Source: Fragilaria crotonensis
Taxonomy: Eukaryota > Bacillariophyta > Fragilariophyceae > Fragilariales > Fragilariaceae
Reading direction: 5' to 3'
Length of the DNA: 64,000 bases
Assembly: GCA_022925895.1 (NCBI GenBank)
Contig: JAKSYS010000183.1
Coordinates: 30,056-94,055 of the forward strand
Position 1 is the first letter of the stretch. Every line of letters begins with the position of its first letter. Below, piece after piece: positions 20,346-31,108 of the stretch. The notes below the pieces were generated by a model that worked only from the letters and a program-made list of their open reading frames with translations, had not been told where the DNA came from and ran no database searches. A program made the translations under genes and the position numbers.

Positions 20346-22067
20346 AAGAAATCGGCCCTCAGAGCCATAAATCTGATCAAGGAGAAACGGTGCGGAAAGC
20401 TAAAAGGACGCACTGTTGCAGACGGACGAGCACAGAGGACACTGTACGACAAATCAGAAACTGCATCGCCAACGGTGGCTACGGACTCCCTCATGATATC
20501 GATTGCGTGCGACGCTCGAGAACGACGTGACGTTGGCACCGCCGATATCGCCGGGGCATATCTAAAAGCATACATGAAGGATTTTGTAATCATGAAGTAC
20601 ACGGGTGCGTCCGTAGACATATTATGTGAGATGAACCCCAGGTACAAGGTTTTTGTAACCGTCGAGAATGGGCAGAAGGTCATATACGTGCGACTCATCA
20701 AGGCCTTATATGGGTGCGTACAGTCTGCCCTCTTGTGGTACGAAATGTTTCATTCGTACCTTGCTGAAATTGGTTTTGAGTTGAACCCATATGATCCGTG
20801 CGTAGCAAACAAGATCATAAATGGTAAACAATGCACCATCGCGTGGTACGTCAACGACATGAAAATTTCACACGTCGACCCGAACGTTGTCACCGACGTG
20901 ATTGGACAGATCGAAGACCGTTTTGGGAAGATGACCGTCACCAGAGGTAAGGAGCACACGTTCCTTGGAATGAAGATTTTGTACAAGGAGAACGGAACTG
21001 CAGAGATCACAATGCGAGACTACTTGGAGGAAGCCATCGCAGACTCCGGGTTGGACATAACCAGGAGCGCTTCCACGCCGGCCAGGAGAGACTTGTTCGA
21101 GACCGATGCCACCGCACGGGCCCTAACGAAGAGGGACGCCGAGGTTTTTCATAGCGTGGCCGCCAAGCTTTTATACGTATCCATCCGTGCGCGCATGGAC
21201 ATACTGCTCCCCGTCATTTTTCTGTGCACGCGAGTGTCCAAAAGCACGGAGCAGGACCGGGCCAAGTTAAAGCGAGTGTTGGAGTACTTGAAGGGGACTC
21301 TACATCTCAAGTATACGATTGGCTCTGACGACATGGGAAAAATCAGGACCTGGGTGGACGCATCGTACGCAGTTCACCCCGATATGAAGAGCCACACCGG
21401 CGGCCTACTATCGTTCGGAACCGGCGGATTAGTCTGCAAGTCAGGCAAGCAGAAGCTTAACACCAAAAGTTCCACTGAAGCGGAGCTAGTCGGAGCCAGT
21501 GACTACTTGCCTAACTTGATATGGGTACAGAATTTCCTCAAAGGACAGGGATACAAGGTGACAGAGAGTACGCTACAACAGGACAACGAAAGTGCAATCA
21601 AGGTGGAGAAGAACGGACGGATGTCGGCTGGACAGAAGTCTAGACACATCGACGTTAGGTATTTTTGGATTAAAGATCGGGTGGAGTCAAGCGGAATCAC
21701 TATACAGCATTGTCCCACCCTCGAGATGTTAGCGGATTTTTTTACCAAACCTCTACAAGGAAACCTGTTCCGCCGCTTCCGCGACGTCGTGCTAGGGTAC
21801 AGTCACATCGACACCCTTCGGCGCGACCCCGCCGTACCGTTCGAGGAGCGTGTTGGGAAAGAACAACCGATTACGCGCGACATCGCACCTCCGGGTGCAA
21901 ATGAGGTTGCGAAAGAACAAGTAAAAGGTAAAGACGAGATACGTGACCTAACGTGGGCCGACATAGTGAAAATGCCCCCGCGTGAAACGAAGCAGAACGT
22001 ACTACGAGGAAGAGAAGGTAAAAAAAGGATAAGTTGCGAGCGCACTTTCTCGCAACAATCCCGTTAG
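20346..22067 (+). pseudogene. Copia reverse transcriptase-RNase H, with YVND active site
   Basis: Frame resumes with KKSALRAINLIKEK after the shift near 20345, then GTADIAGAYLKA, IKALYGCVQSALLWYE and AWYVNDMKISHVD. The expected catalytic YVDD is YVND (AAC for the first Asp), which should abolish polymerase activity. RNase H landmarks: WVDASYAVH, TKSSTEAELVGAS, QDNESAI, and KSRHIDVRYFWI near the end. The frame runs straight into the 3' LTR and gains 71 codons from it, ending at 22067. Pol C-terminus from the LTR appears to be a family property (see solo LTR at 4291). Confidence 0.85.
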
Positions 22068-22182
22068 TAGAACCGAAGTTTGATTGACTTCCGACTGCTA
22101 TCAACATTGTCTACACCGCCTGGAAAAGCAATAAGGAGTTAAACGCTCCATCATATTGTAGGCGGAATAGCTATTTGCAACA
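21851..22182 (+). repeat. 3' LTR of the deleted Copia element
   Basis: Begins TGTTGGGAAAG, ends TTTGCAACA; flanking duplication GTCTG at 22183-22187. A CGAGGAGCG stretch directly before it may act as the polypurine tract. Its left part is read as the Pol C-terminus. Confidence 0.95.
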
Positions 22183-23838
22183 GTCTGACAAATTCCCATC
22201 AGGTTTGCAATATGAAAGGTAAAACAACGTCAACGGTGGCGATGTACACGCCAAAATGGGGACAACGTAACCAATCCACACGTCATAAACGTCATACAAC
22301 GCTTGAAGCTGGTATGTCCATTCTGGTTCAGTTGCGTCAAAGGTGAGAAGGAATCTCTCATCGTACTTTTCGATAATCGAGTGGTGGTTCATGGCATATG
22401 TAAAAAAATACTTCTTCTCATCCTGCACAACAATAGAAATGTACTTCTCCTTCACAACATCGTCAAGCTGTAGAATGAATTCAAATGCCAAAGAGTTCAG
22501 CACCATGTCAAGGGGATCCGGCGTTGCGAAGACAATGAAAAGATTGATGCCGTACACGAAAACTTCATACCACACGTCCATAAAGTGGTCAAGGTAAAGG
22601 GCCAGGACCACATCAAGATTGTTGATGAAGTGGACACCTCCTTCCGACCAACGCATAAAGTGTTCCGAGAAACTGTTCGCATAGCTCCTGAAAGGGCCCG
22701 CTCTTAATGTGACATAGTGTTCGCTAGTCTTGCTTTTCAACAAAAACGAAATTCTGACGAGGTAAATGCACCCGATGGCAAATGCAACAACCCTTGGCAA
22801 TGTGCCGGCGCTATTCGGGCAAAAACTGGGTATGCTGTAAGTTTGTTGAGCGTACAGAAGTAGAAGAATCGGAAGCATCAACTGTGCGACAAGGACAAGG
22901 GTGAGAAGACACCAAACGAAGAGGTAATTCCACAGATTCTCCTTGTTGTGCATGAGCATGATAGTCAACATTCCAATGTCCGAGTGAGACTTCATGAATT
23001 CCTGCCACTTTTCTGATCGGTTGGCATTGGTAACGGCAACTGCGCGAACCCAAGCCAAGAAAACCTTGATCATTGCTTCATTGGGTTCGGCCCTGGCCGA
23101 AAACCTAACGTTTTCCAAATCTGCTAAAGCGACTTTTGCAGCTTCAACAGCATCAGATGCAGCAAACTGGCGACTTAGAGCTTCCACCTCCGCAGTGGCT
23201 TTAGCGGGCCCGACGACCCGATTGAATAGTGTGGACAAGGCGTCAGAGTCGCCACGATAATAGTATGCCCTTTGCACTGTATGTGCGAGTGCCGCGAGTT
23301 CATTGGATTTAGAGGCTTCGGCTGCAGCCTCAGCGGCCTTGCTTTGGGCTGTAAGGGCTCCGTCGACGGCCTCAATGAAAGGAGCAGCAGCTTGGGCATC
23401 GGCTTCTATAAATGCTGCCAATGAGGCAGCATGGGGATCACCGTCTCCCTGAGCAGCAGCTCCCTGAGCAGCAGCTTGGGGGTCGCCGTCTCCCTTAGCA
23501 GCAGTTTGAGGATCGCCGACTCTGAAATCAGAAGCGCCGAGATCATCGTCTCTATCTTCTGGAGCTTCGGGAGCAACGTCTCCGAAATCGGGAACTTCGA
23601 GATCAGCGTCTCCGCCATCAGGAGCGTCGAGATCATCGTCTCCGCCATCAGCAGCTTCGAAATCATCGTCTCCGCCATCAGGCGCTTGGGGATCAGCGTC
23701 TCCGCCATCAGCAGCTTCGAGATCATCGGCTCCGCCATCGGGAGCTTGGGGATCAGCGTCTCCGCCATCAGCAGCTTCGAGATCAGGGGCGTCATCAGCG
23801 TCATCATCAATTTGGATTCGAGGGTCGACACCGTCCAT
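22171..23838 (-). CDS. Family A membrane protein, 3' end altered by Copia (copy A4)
   Basis: 555 codons from MDGVDPRIQIDDDAD. It has the longest acidic N-terminus in the family, made of ten-residue GGDADPQAPD/GGDDDLEAAD-like repeats (residues about 10-110), then the Ala-rich part and the membrane domain (SDIGMLTIMLMHN, LVLVAQLMLPILLLLY, AFAIGCIYLVRI, NSLAFEFILQLDD). The C-terminus reads CKPDGNLSD and then takes CCK and a stop from the Copia LTR. The break falls exactly between codons. Across the element, at 17302-17316, the original last codons APPL and stop remain. The protein is probably still functional, with a changed tail, but its 3' UTR and polyadenylation site have been displaced. Confidence 0.85.
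   Translation of the reverse strand: MDGVDPRIQIDDDADDAPDLEAADGGDADPQAPDGGADDLEAADGGDADPQAPDGGDDDFEAADGGDDDLDAPDGGDADLEVPDFGDVAPEAPEDRDDDLGASDFRVGDPQTAAKGDGDPQAAAQGAAAQGDGDPHAASLAAFIEADAQAAAPFIEAVDGALTAQSKAAEAAAEASKSNELAALAHTVQRAYYYRGDSDALSTLFNRVVGPAKATAEVEALSRQFAASDAVEAAKVALADLENVRFSARAEPNEAMIKVFLAWVRAVAVTNANRSEKWQEFMKSHSDIGMLTIMLMHNKENLWNYLFVWCLLTLVLVAQLMLPILLLLYAQQTYSIPSFCPNSAGTLPRVVAFAIGCIYLVRISFLLKSKTSEHYVTLRAGPFRSYANSFSEHFMRWSEGGVHFINNLDVVLALYLDHFMDVWYEVFVYGINLFIVFATPDPLDMVLNSLAFEFILQLDDVVKEKYISIVVQDEKKYFFTYAMNHHSIIEKYDERFLLTFDATEPEWTYQLQALYDVYDVWIGYVVPILACTSPPLTLFYLSYCKPDGNLSDCCK
23550..23785. repeat. 30-bp minisatellite in the A4 coding region
   Basis: Tandem units of about 30 bp carrying TCTCCGCCATCAGCAGCTTC, encoding ten-residue acidic repeats on the minus strand. 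Units vary at a few positions (for example GCGTCGAG, GCTTGGGG). A similar array is at 29440-29730 in A5. Confidence 0.85.
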
Positions 23839-24766
23839 GATCTATTGCCTCCGATTCAATTCCACGGTACTTTTGACGTTGATGCCAATGAATATTGTCC
23901 TCGCAATTTTGCGTTTGAAACACCACTTAGAATGTGCTTTCAACCGATGATTAATAGTGTATCATGCAAAGAGTGTAATCTCATGCATCGTCAGATTTAA
24001 GCCTGCTGCGATAAGAGCGTTCGGCCTCCGATTTCACAGCCGTTCCGTCAAGTCTCTGATCATACAGAACTGGACACTGGAGTGGTTTGGTCTTCTCCGT
24101 CAATCAATCATGTATTACTCTGCAATCAGGAGTGCTTGCTCTCCACTCCTTGACAAAGTATGAATCGAGGTATGATATCAATTGAAGATTTATGAGGCTT
24201 CACTTCCAGTTGATGGTGCTCCAACATCGCGGAACATTTTAAAACCACTTTTTTTGTCTATGTACACGTGACATATATGGGGATCAGATGCGTTGAGTTT
24301 TTTACCTCGTTTTTCTGATATCATACACAATACAGGCTGTGACGCTGCATCATGTCATCATGTCGTATCATGATAGTACTCGGTGCTCCAGTGCTGTACG
24401 CCGGAGTAGTCATAAATACGATTGGTACAGTAGCAATACTAACGGTAGATTACTTTAGACTTAACTCGGAGTAGACTCCATCAGAGTGCTCGGAGTATAC
24501 TGTACTTTGAGTACAGTAGCTTGTCGGTTCAGTGCGATTGCAACAACGGGAACCCAGACGAATACATCGCTTTTCGAAGGTATGTGTTATGCGGTCTCCA
24601 CTGCCCGCATTCCCTATTCAGTCCTAGCCGCGAACGCATCTCCATCACTCGAGTCTGTAGAACTGTTCTTGCCATCAAGACATTTGGCATCAAGGTTGGA
24701 GAGAAGGAAGCGTGATTCGAGGACATCCCTTCGATTGAACCTGCACAGGTAGCTGTTTGTTGCACA
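23839..24766. promoter_or_regulatory. Divergent A4/B2 spacer with module T
   Basis: About 930 bases between the starts of A4 and B2. 23915-24240 is module T. 24370-24520 is GTAC-rich with the GAGTACAGTAG word. The equivalent of the TTA insertion site is empty here (ATCGCTTTTCGAAGG near 24570). No gene. Likely bidirectional promoter region, by position. Confidence 0.5.
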
Positions 24767-25658
24767 ATGTTGCCTTTTCGCACGACTCCCAAGAAGTCAG
24801 CATGTTCTCTGCTGTCACCGGCACGGTCACTAGCACTGGTACAGTTGCTGATACTCGGACTCATTGTAGTATTCACCTGGGTCAGCTCCGGTTCAGGCCA
24901 TGTTAGGTACTTGTACCAGTTCTACCTTACGCATGCCAATGAGCTTATGGATTGGTCTGAATCACGGCCCTATACACTAGGAAGAAGACTTCAAAATGAT
25001 TCTGGAAAGGGTGATGATGGCATGTATTTCTGCATCGGTGAGGATGGCAGCCCCGTTGCCATGGGACAGAATGGCGGAGGAAGGCGAACATTTCGACGAC
25101 TGCGCGACGCATCTCCACCATATTGCAGTGATTTGGTAGGTGGCGGATATCCTGACGATGTTGGCAATTCGCAATATCCTTTTCCCCCGCCAAATTATCC
25201 TGTTGCTAGTCCGGCCACAATTGAAGTCGATCCTCCTACTTTGCAGTCGGGCGCTGCCCCATTTGCACCAGATCGGTCGCCTATAGCGTCACCCACTTTT
25301 GTCAGTGAAACGCTTTCCCCGCATCCTACCTTTCCCGATGTATTCCTCAATACTACCCGGCGGCATCTCATTACGTGTCAAGTAATCTGTGCGCTCCCAC
25401 CATTTCCGGAACGAGTCACTAGTTCTGGACTACGAAAACGAATTGTTTGGAGTCGCCGAATGGCCGAGAGGCTTGGAACATAGTTGCGTCTTCTTCAAAG
25501 ACAGGGAAGACGTGTTGATTCACAGCGTGACGAAGGCGTCCCCTTTGATCATCCACACTCCTGGAAAGTTCTATGGTTGTCTCGACCTTTTGATCGAAAA
25601 GGTGGGTGGCCTTAGTCAAAGAAGATACCTAAAGGCCAATGAGGTCAAGAAACACTAG
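24767..25658 (+). CDS. Family B signal-anchor protein (copy B2)
   Basis: Same organisation as B1: MLPFRTTPKKSAC, hydrophobic segment, DDGMYFCIGEDG, Gly- and Pro-rich exterior. The first frame closes at 25483; the second (LVLDYENELFG...EVKKH) reaches 25658. As in B1, a 34-base GTAAT...CGAG segment (about 25382-25415) would join the frames. The first part differs from B1 at several percent of sites, but the last third and the downstream flank are almost identical to B1, which points to gene conversion. Head-to-head with A4; followed by C2 in the same direction. Function unknown. Confidence 0.6.
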
Positions 25659-27166
25659 AGTTGCGATGGCGCGCCTGTCGCATATGATTCTTTGGAAAAT
25701 AAACATTCGGGATTTTGTGGGCATAGAAATTAGGATTAAAATGTAGTATTCTATCATACAGTATACGTAGAAATACCGGTTGTAGTCCTTCGAGTCCTCA
25801 GTAGGCAAGAAAGGTCTCAATGATGGCATCTTTGTTTCAATCGTCGGCGATTCGGTTCCTTTTGTTTGAGGGTTACGGAAGTTTAGGAGTGTTGTTCCTG
25901 CGATGCAAAATCGAAAACGAGGAGCTGCTTCAACCAAAGATCCTGCATTTGATACGGCCACTACAAGAAAGGATGATCTTACACAATCTTCAACAGTTGA
26001 AGGTTCGGATTGGAGGTCATGGTCGATGGTGGCGTTGCAATTCGTGTGGAACACTCGAGCTCTGAATCCCGATTCCGAATTGCAGGTATGCGAAGCACTA
26101 AACCTCAATGTCAGACTATTGGCAACGTATGCCATGCCGACATGGCTATAGGCGTGGTCTCGGGGTTTTCCGATGGCATCGGGGTAAACATTGTGAGTTT
26201 ACAGTTTGTCTTTGGAAGTTGGGAGTTGAATCACCGCGATGTTCGCTGTGCGGTCACATCAGCGAAACTTCGAACGATTTATCATACCGACTTGGTACAA
26301 CCTGGTATCGCGTTCGTTTCTGGTTGGTTGGCAATCCATCAGCTGCAACGAATGCGAAGCGTTGCATTTCATTCTGGCTCGGCTTAACGATCAAAGTGGG
26401 AGTGATTATTAGAAATGACATATTTCTGGATTATCCGAACCTGCTTCTTGTAAGTGCCCGCATTGGTGTCCACCGAGCAGCGAGTCGTTGTCACGTGGTA
26501 CCAGTAGGTCTACGTATAGCTCTTACCTCCTACTATAGTCGAACTGTACAGATGTGTACATGTCCCACAATGCCTATGGCCTATGGCCTATGCCTATGGC
26601 CTATGGCATACCGGGATCCATGTACCAGTCGTACTCGGACTACAAATTTTGCAGTTCATAGTTCATATGGCTGCATGGCTGCAAACCTGTTCGAACGCCG
26701 TGGGACGCATGATAATTGGCGTAGCGGTACTGTATGCATACTTTGACACTCGTCTCGAATGACTCCACAATTTCGTCCATACAACTTTTGTCATACTCCA
26801 AACGATGCAGGTTGCTCCCACGTTGTGGTCGGTGCTCCACTCTTACCTTTGGTGCATCTTCAATCTTCCGAATCAGATAAGAGTATGTAGAACCCAGTTT
26901 GCTCTTATGTTGAACTGTTGAACCGCTTCTGCAATAGCACCGTGACCTCCGTTCTTTCGAATCAGCGAGACGTAATCAACATGCCTGATCGCCTTGATAG
27001 TTCTTTTTCCCCGGCGGCATACTTCAAGTGTAACATACGAACACGTCCACTAATCCGGCACTCGGAGTACTTGAGTCGCTCAAGGCCTCAACATGTGTCG
27101 AAGGTGTAACGTTGCAGTATAATCGTCACATTCATTCATCTTTGCACTTGAAGAACACCAACAAAA
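25659..27166. other. B2-C2 intergenic region with module S
   Basis: 25900-26420 is module S without the solo LTR. At 26571-26606 there is a short CCTATGG tandem repeat. The last 400 bases resemble the region upstream of C1. Open frames here are not conserved and I do not call a gene. Confidence 0.5.
26571..26606. repeat. CCTATGG short tandem repeat
   Basis: Five imperfect CCTATGG-type units in a row, ending ATACCGGGATCC. Confidence 0.8.
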
Positions 27167-27697
27167 ATGAGGATGAGGTTGATTCTAGCCGCTCTTCTGC
27201 TCGCATACGCTGACGGTCAAGGTAACAATGTATGTTTCGTATGTGGCGAGGGCAAAGTCGTCACGCTCCCCGATGCCATCATCTCGCTTCCGGGCTTCGA
27301 CACTGTTTCGTGTCAAATCCTGGCGAGCGCTGGTCTCAACGGAGCGTTTCCGGACGACCAGTGCGCCCAACTTCCAGCCTTGGTGGATGCTACTTGTGCT
27401 TGTGCGCCAGAGGCGACTGCCGCGCCAGTGTCCAAGTCGCCGACCACTAACGCGCCACATTATGGAAAAGGGAAAGGCAAAGGAAATTCACCAGGTGAAA
27501 AGGTACCCACCCCGGCACCTATCAAGACAGCTACTAAGAAGCCTACCACCGAACAAGACAACGGAAAAGGAAAAGGAAATGAAGAGGCTTTTCGTGACTT
27601 GCTGGAGATTGGTTGTTTCATGAGAGCGAGCGTTCCTGGTCAAGGGAAATCCAGGATGGAGATCACCTGTACTACATTGAACCTTAATGCAGAGTAA
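27167..27697 (+). CDS. Family C secreted Cys-module protein (copy C2)
   Basis: 176 residues from MRMRLILAALLLAYADGQ (signal peptide). Cysteine module as in C1: CFVCGEGKVVTLPD, PGFDTVSCQIL, AGLNGAFPDDQCAQLP and CACAPE at its end. Then a Thr/Pro region with GKGKGKGN and a second KGKGN. Where C1 stops after GKGKGK, C2 reads on for about 40 residues (EEAFRDLLEIG and on) into sequence that is 3' UTR in C1, so the tail may be a recent stop loss. Same direction as B2, convergent with A5. Extracellular location inferred. Confidence 0.72.
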   Translation: MRMRLILAALLLAYADGQGNNVCFVCGEGKVVTLPDAIISLPGFDTVSCQILASAGLNGAFPDDQCAQLPALVDATCACAPEATAAPVSKSPTTNAPHYGKGKGKGNSPGEKVPTPAPIKTATKKPTTEQDNGKGKGNEEAFRDLLEIGCFMRASVPGQGKSRMEITCTTLNLNAE

Positions 27698-28062
27698 TAG
27701 GTAGGGTTCCTTGGTGAGTGAAATCCCAGAGAGAAATCTTAACTTTCGATATCCCTATGATAAGCGTAGTCCACTAGTGAAGATTACAACGACTACAAAT
27801 AACACATCCATTGAGAACCTCGTCTTAGCATCTGCATTACTGATGAGGCCGCGGCGTCGAAGTTTCTGGTAACACCTACTTCAGAAGAATGTTGACATTT
27901 AATCGTTCGCAAATTGGATTACTAGACCAAAAAACCATTTTTCAGCCACATCAAGTCAGATTCGCCTTCACCAAAAATATCTTTTAGTCAACGGGCTTTG
28001 TATATTGAATTACAGTAGCCCGGACCTGACTACTTTTCGCACATTACAATGTCCATATTTCC
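27698..28062. other. C2-A5 convergent intergenic region
   Basis: 365 bases, AT-rich, no gene or repeat recognised. Confidence 0.4.
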
Positions 28063-29774
28063 TCATGACTGGGCTGTGTTGTCGGGTTTGCACAATGGAA
28101 GGAAAATTAATGCCAATGGTGGCAAGATAATCGTCACAACGTAAACCGGCACAACGTAATTCAGCAGGTAGATTGTTTGGTGTGTTTTTGTCGAGGCTTC
28201 CCTGTCGAATTCGAATGTCATATCGTACACTTCTGGAATCGAGTCGTATTTCTTGGAATCTTTGAAAAACGAGTCGTCTTTCTTGGAATGTTTGAGAATG
28301 TACGTCTCCTTCACAACGTCGTCAAGCTGTACAATGAATTCAAATGCCAAAGAATTCAGCACCATGTCAAGAGGATCCGGTGTTACAAAAATAACGTAAA
28401 AATTGATGCCGTAGACGACAAGTTCATACCACGTGTCCATAATGCCGTCCAGGAATAGAGCCCCGAGGAGCCAACGTTCATCACGGAAGACCACCCGAAT
28501 TCCAATTAACTTTTCTTTAGCCTTGCTTCCCATCTTGGAAACAATTCTAACGAGGTAAATGCATCCGATGGCGCCTGCAACACTCTTTTGTATAGGGTTT
28601 GCGCTCATCGGGCACCCATTCGGTAGTGTGTAAGTTTGTACAGAGTAAACAAGTAAAAGAGCCGGAAGCGCCACTTGTACGGCAATAACAAGGATGAGGA
28701 GAAACTGTGTCCATCGTTTTCTCCACGGATAAGACTCCTCGTGCATGGACATGATAGTCAATATTCCGATGTCCGACCGAGACTTCATGAATTCCTGCCA
28801 CTTCACGGAAAGGGCGGTTCTGGCTGCGGTTTTTGCAGCGAACCATTCCAGACGAGAATCGAAGATGGTATTGTTTTTGCCCGAGAACGCAAAAAAAAAC
28901 ACTAAATTTTTGGCTTTGGTATCTGCCATCCGATCTAATCGAGCGGCGGCACGAGCCAGAATTGCTGCCTTTCGATCGCAATCCTCAAGTTTTTGATTCG
29001 CATTCTCAACGGCGGCTTTGGCGTCAGCAACAGCGTCTGTGTTGGCAGGGTTATAAAAATTGTCATAGGCTTCAGCAGTGACATCGGCTAGATATGCCTC
29101 GGCCCGATCCGCGAGTTCATAGGCAGCAGAGGCATTGACAGCAGCGATATCGGCAAGTTTACGGGCTTTAATGGCAATTTCGAACACAAAAATGTAATCG
29201 TCTTTCAGAAGAGAGGCAGAGAGAGAACGGAGATAAGAATCGAAATCGACACCTTCAAGGGCTTCAGCGTCACCTTTAAAGCATTCAAGGACGGCACCTT
29301 TGACGGTACCAAGAAGACGAAGGAAATCGTCTTCCTGATCAGCAGCCTGGGGTCAGCGACTCCTGGGCGGCAGCGAGGCATCGTCTTCTCCGCCATGAGG
29401 AGCTTGAGGATCAGCATCTCCTGATCAGCTGCCTGGGGATCAGCTTCCTGGGGATCAGCTTCTCCGCGATCAACAGCCTGGGGTTCAGCTTCTCCGCGAC
29501 CAACTGTCTGAGGATCAGCGTCTCCGCCATCGGCAGCTTCGATGTCAGCGTCTCCACCTTCAGCAGCTTGAGGATCATCGTCTCCGAAATCAGGAGCTTC
29601 GATATCATCGTCTCCGAGATCAGGAGCTTCGAGATAAGCGACTACCGGAACAGCAGCATGGGGATCAGCGTCTCCGCCATTAGCAGCTTCGATATCAGCG
29701 TCTCCAACATCAGCAGCTTGGAACTCAGGGACATCGCCAGCTTCAGGCACTCTTGGAGGGTTGACGCCGTCCAT
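28063..29774 (-). pseudogene. Family A membrane protein with one frameshift (copy A5)
   Basis: Starts MDGVNPPRVPEAGD at 29774. An acidic ten-residue repeat array follows (GDADIEAADGGDADPQ-like), then a one-base shift near 29410-29420 inside the repeat DNA. Reading resumes in another frame and runs through the Ala-rich part to the membrane domain (SDIGILTIMSMHE, LVIAVQVALPALLLVY, AGAIGCIYLVRI, NSLAFEFIVQLDD) and ends CKPDNTAQS at 28063. With the shift corrected it would be one gene of normal size. The shift may be a real mutation or an error in a repetitive tract. The Copia insertion lies 600 bases upstream of its start. Confidence 0.75.
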
Positions 29775-30374
29775 GTCCTTGTTGCCTCCGATTCAATTCC
29801 AAGGTACTTGTTGACGTTGATGTCGATGAATAAATGTCCATTTATTTTCCGCGAGAGACACCACTTACGATGCGCTTCCAACCTAGGCTAGGTATCATGT
29901 CAAGAGTGTTATCTCATGCATCGTTAGATTTAAGCCTGCTCCGTTGAGAGCGTCCGGCCTTCGATTTCACAACCGTTCCGTCACGTCCCTGGTCATACAT
30001 AACTGGAGACTGGAAAAGTTGTCATCTCCGTCAATTAATCATATAGTACTCTCCAAAGCAGGAGTGCTTGCTCTCCACTCCTGGACAAAGTATGAATCGA
30101 GGTATGATATCAATCAAAGATATTGGAGGCTTCCCTTCCAGTGGATGAGGCTCCTGCATCGCGGAACCTTTTAAAAACACTTGTGTTGTCTATGTAGATA
30201 TGGCACTTTGGCATCAGATGCGTTGAGTTTTTTATCTCGTTTTTATGATACACGCAAAGCACACTCGCGACGCTGCATCATGTCGTATCATGATAGTACT
30301 TGGTACTCCAGTGCTGTACTCCGGAGTTGTAGGGTAAATACGATTGGTACAGTAGCAATACTACCGGTAGAGTA
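29775..30374. promoter_or_regulatory. A5 upstream spacer (half of an A/B divergent region)
   Basis: Module T at 29845-30180, then the GTAC-rich block up to AGAGTACTTTA, where the large Copia element has inserted. The other half of the same spacer continues at 50348. No gene. Confidence 0.5.
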
Positions 30375-30379
30375 CTTTA

Positions 30380-30966
30380 AGTCGAAGTACACGGCGTGAT
30401 CAAGGCTGCGTACTAGTTCGTAGAAATCCGGGTTCGGTCAAACGTAGAGTTTTAATTCTAGAGTTGTTTAACTTATGAGCTTATTTCTAGGTTTCACTTT
30501 GAAGGAACCAATTCAATCCAGGTCCGATTGAATCTTGCCGGTCTACTTTCGCGAAGTTAGAGGGTTGTGGGAGTGAACATTCAAAGCCTTCATCCCACTG
30601 ATAAGGGCATTGAAATGTCAGCTCCAACTCCACTTGCAAGAGTAAATTGGTGATCGCAACAACTGTTGCAACATGGCCAGACTTAGCCAACATGATGAGG
30701 GACACATGTTGGAAATTAGTTGACACATGAAGGGAGATTGCAGTTGAATTGCACTGGGTTAATGTGGACAAATTGTTGTTGTAGAAAAGGAGGTTATGAG
30801 GGCGGAAAGCAGTCCGGGACAACTGTAGTTTTTGTACTGGCGATTCGCCGTATACAGTTGGCGTGAGAATCTTCGTATCCAAAGCCGGATGGGACTCAGC
30901 TGGCGGGGACGAAATTTCAACGTCAATAACGGCACAATAACAGCTGTTAGCTGCTGTACCTTGACT
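30380..30966 (-). repeat. 3' LTR (left) of the large Copia element
   Basis: Begins AGTCGAAGTACACGG, ends TACCTTGACT on the plus strand; inverted AGTC/GACT tips. An open minus frame at 30487-30882 is carried identically in both LTRs and is not called as a gene. Confidence 0.93.
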
Positions 30967-30976
30967 CTCCCTCTAA
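30967..30976 (-). promoter_or_regulatory. Polypurine tract of the large Copia element
   Basis: On the minus strand the bases directly before the 3' LTR read AGAGGGAG, a purine run suitable for plus-strand priming. Confidence 0.6.
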
Positions 30977-31108
30977 TTCAATGAAACAAGAAATAGATTA
31001 GTGATGGTGTGGTGAAAATGTAGGACAGGAACAATAAACATATGGGCTTGCAGGATAAGAGGGGAACACTCTTAAATCCACCCAACACAAATGCGGCGGT
31101 GCCGCGTG

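Larger units (their letters stand above)
17322..22182 (+). mobile_element. Copia LTR retrotransposon, diatom type, internally deleted
   Basis: 4861-bp element with 332-bp LTRs (17322-17653, 21851-22182), TG...CA ends and a 5-bp duplication GTCTG at 17317-17321 and 22183-22187. The two LTRs show one difference noticed by eye (TTC/TGC near 17505/22034), so the insertion is recent. The order integrase before reverse transcriptase places it in Ty1/copia. Most of gag's end, protease and the integrase N-terminus are missing. It lies across the 3' end of gene A4. Confidence 0.95.

Noticed and set aside
30487-30882. 131-codon minus-strand frame present twice (also 49863-50258)
   Set aside because: It lies inside the two LTRs and is duplicated only because LTRs are; no protein features.
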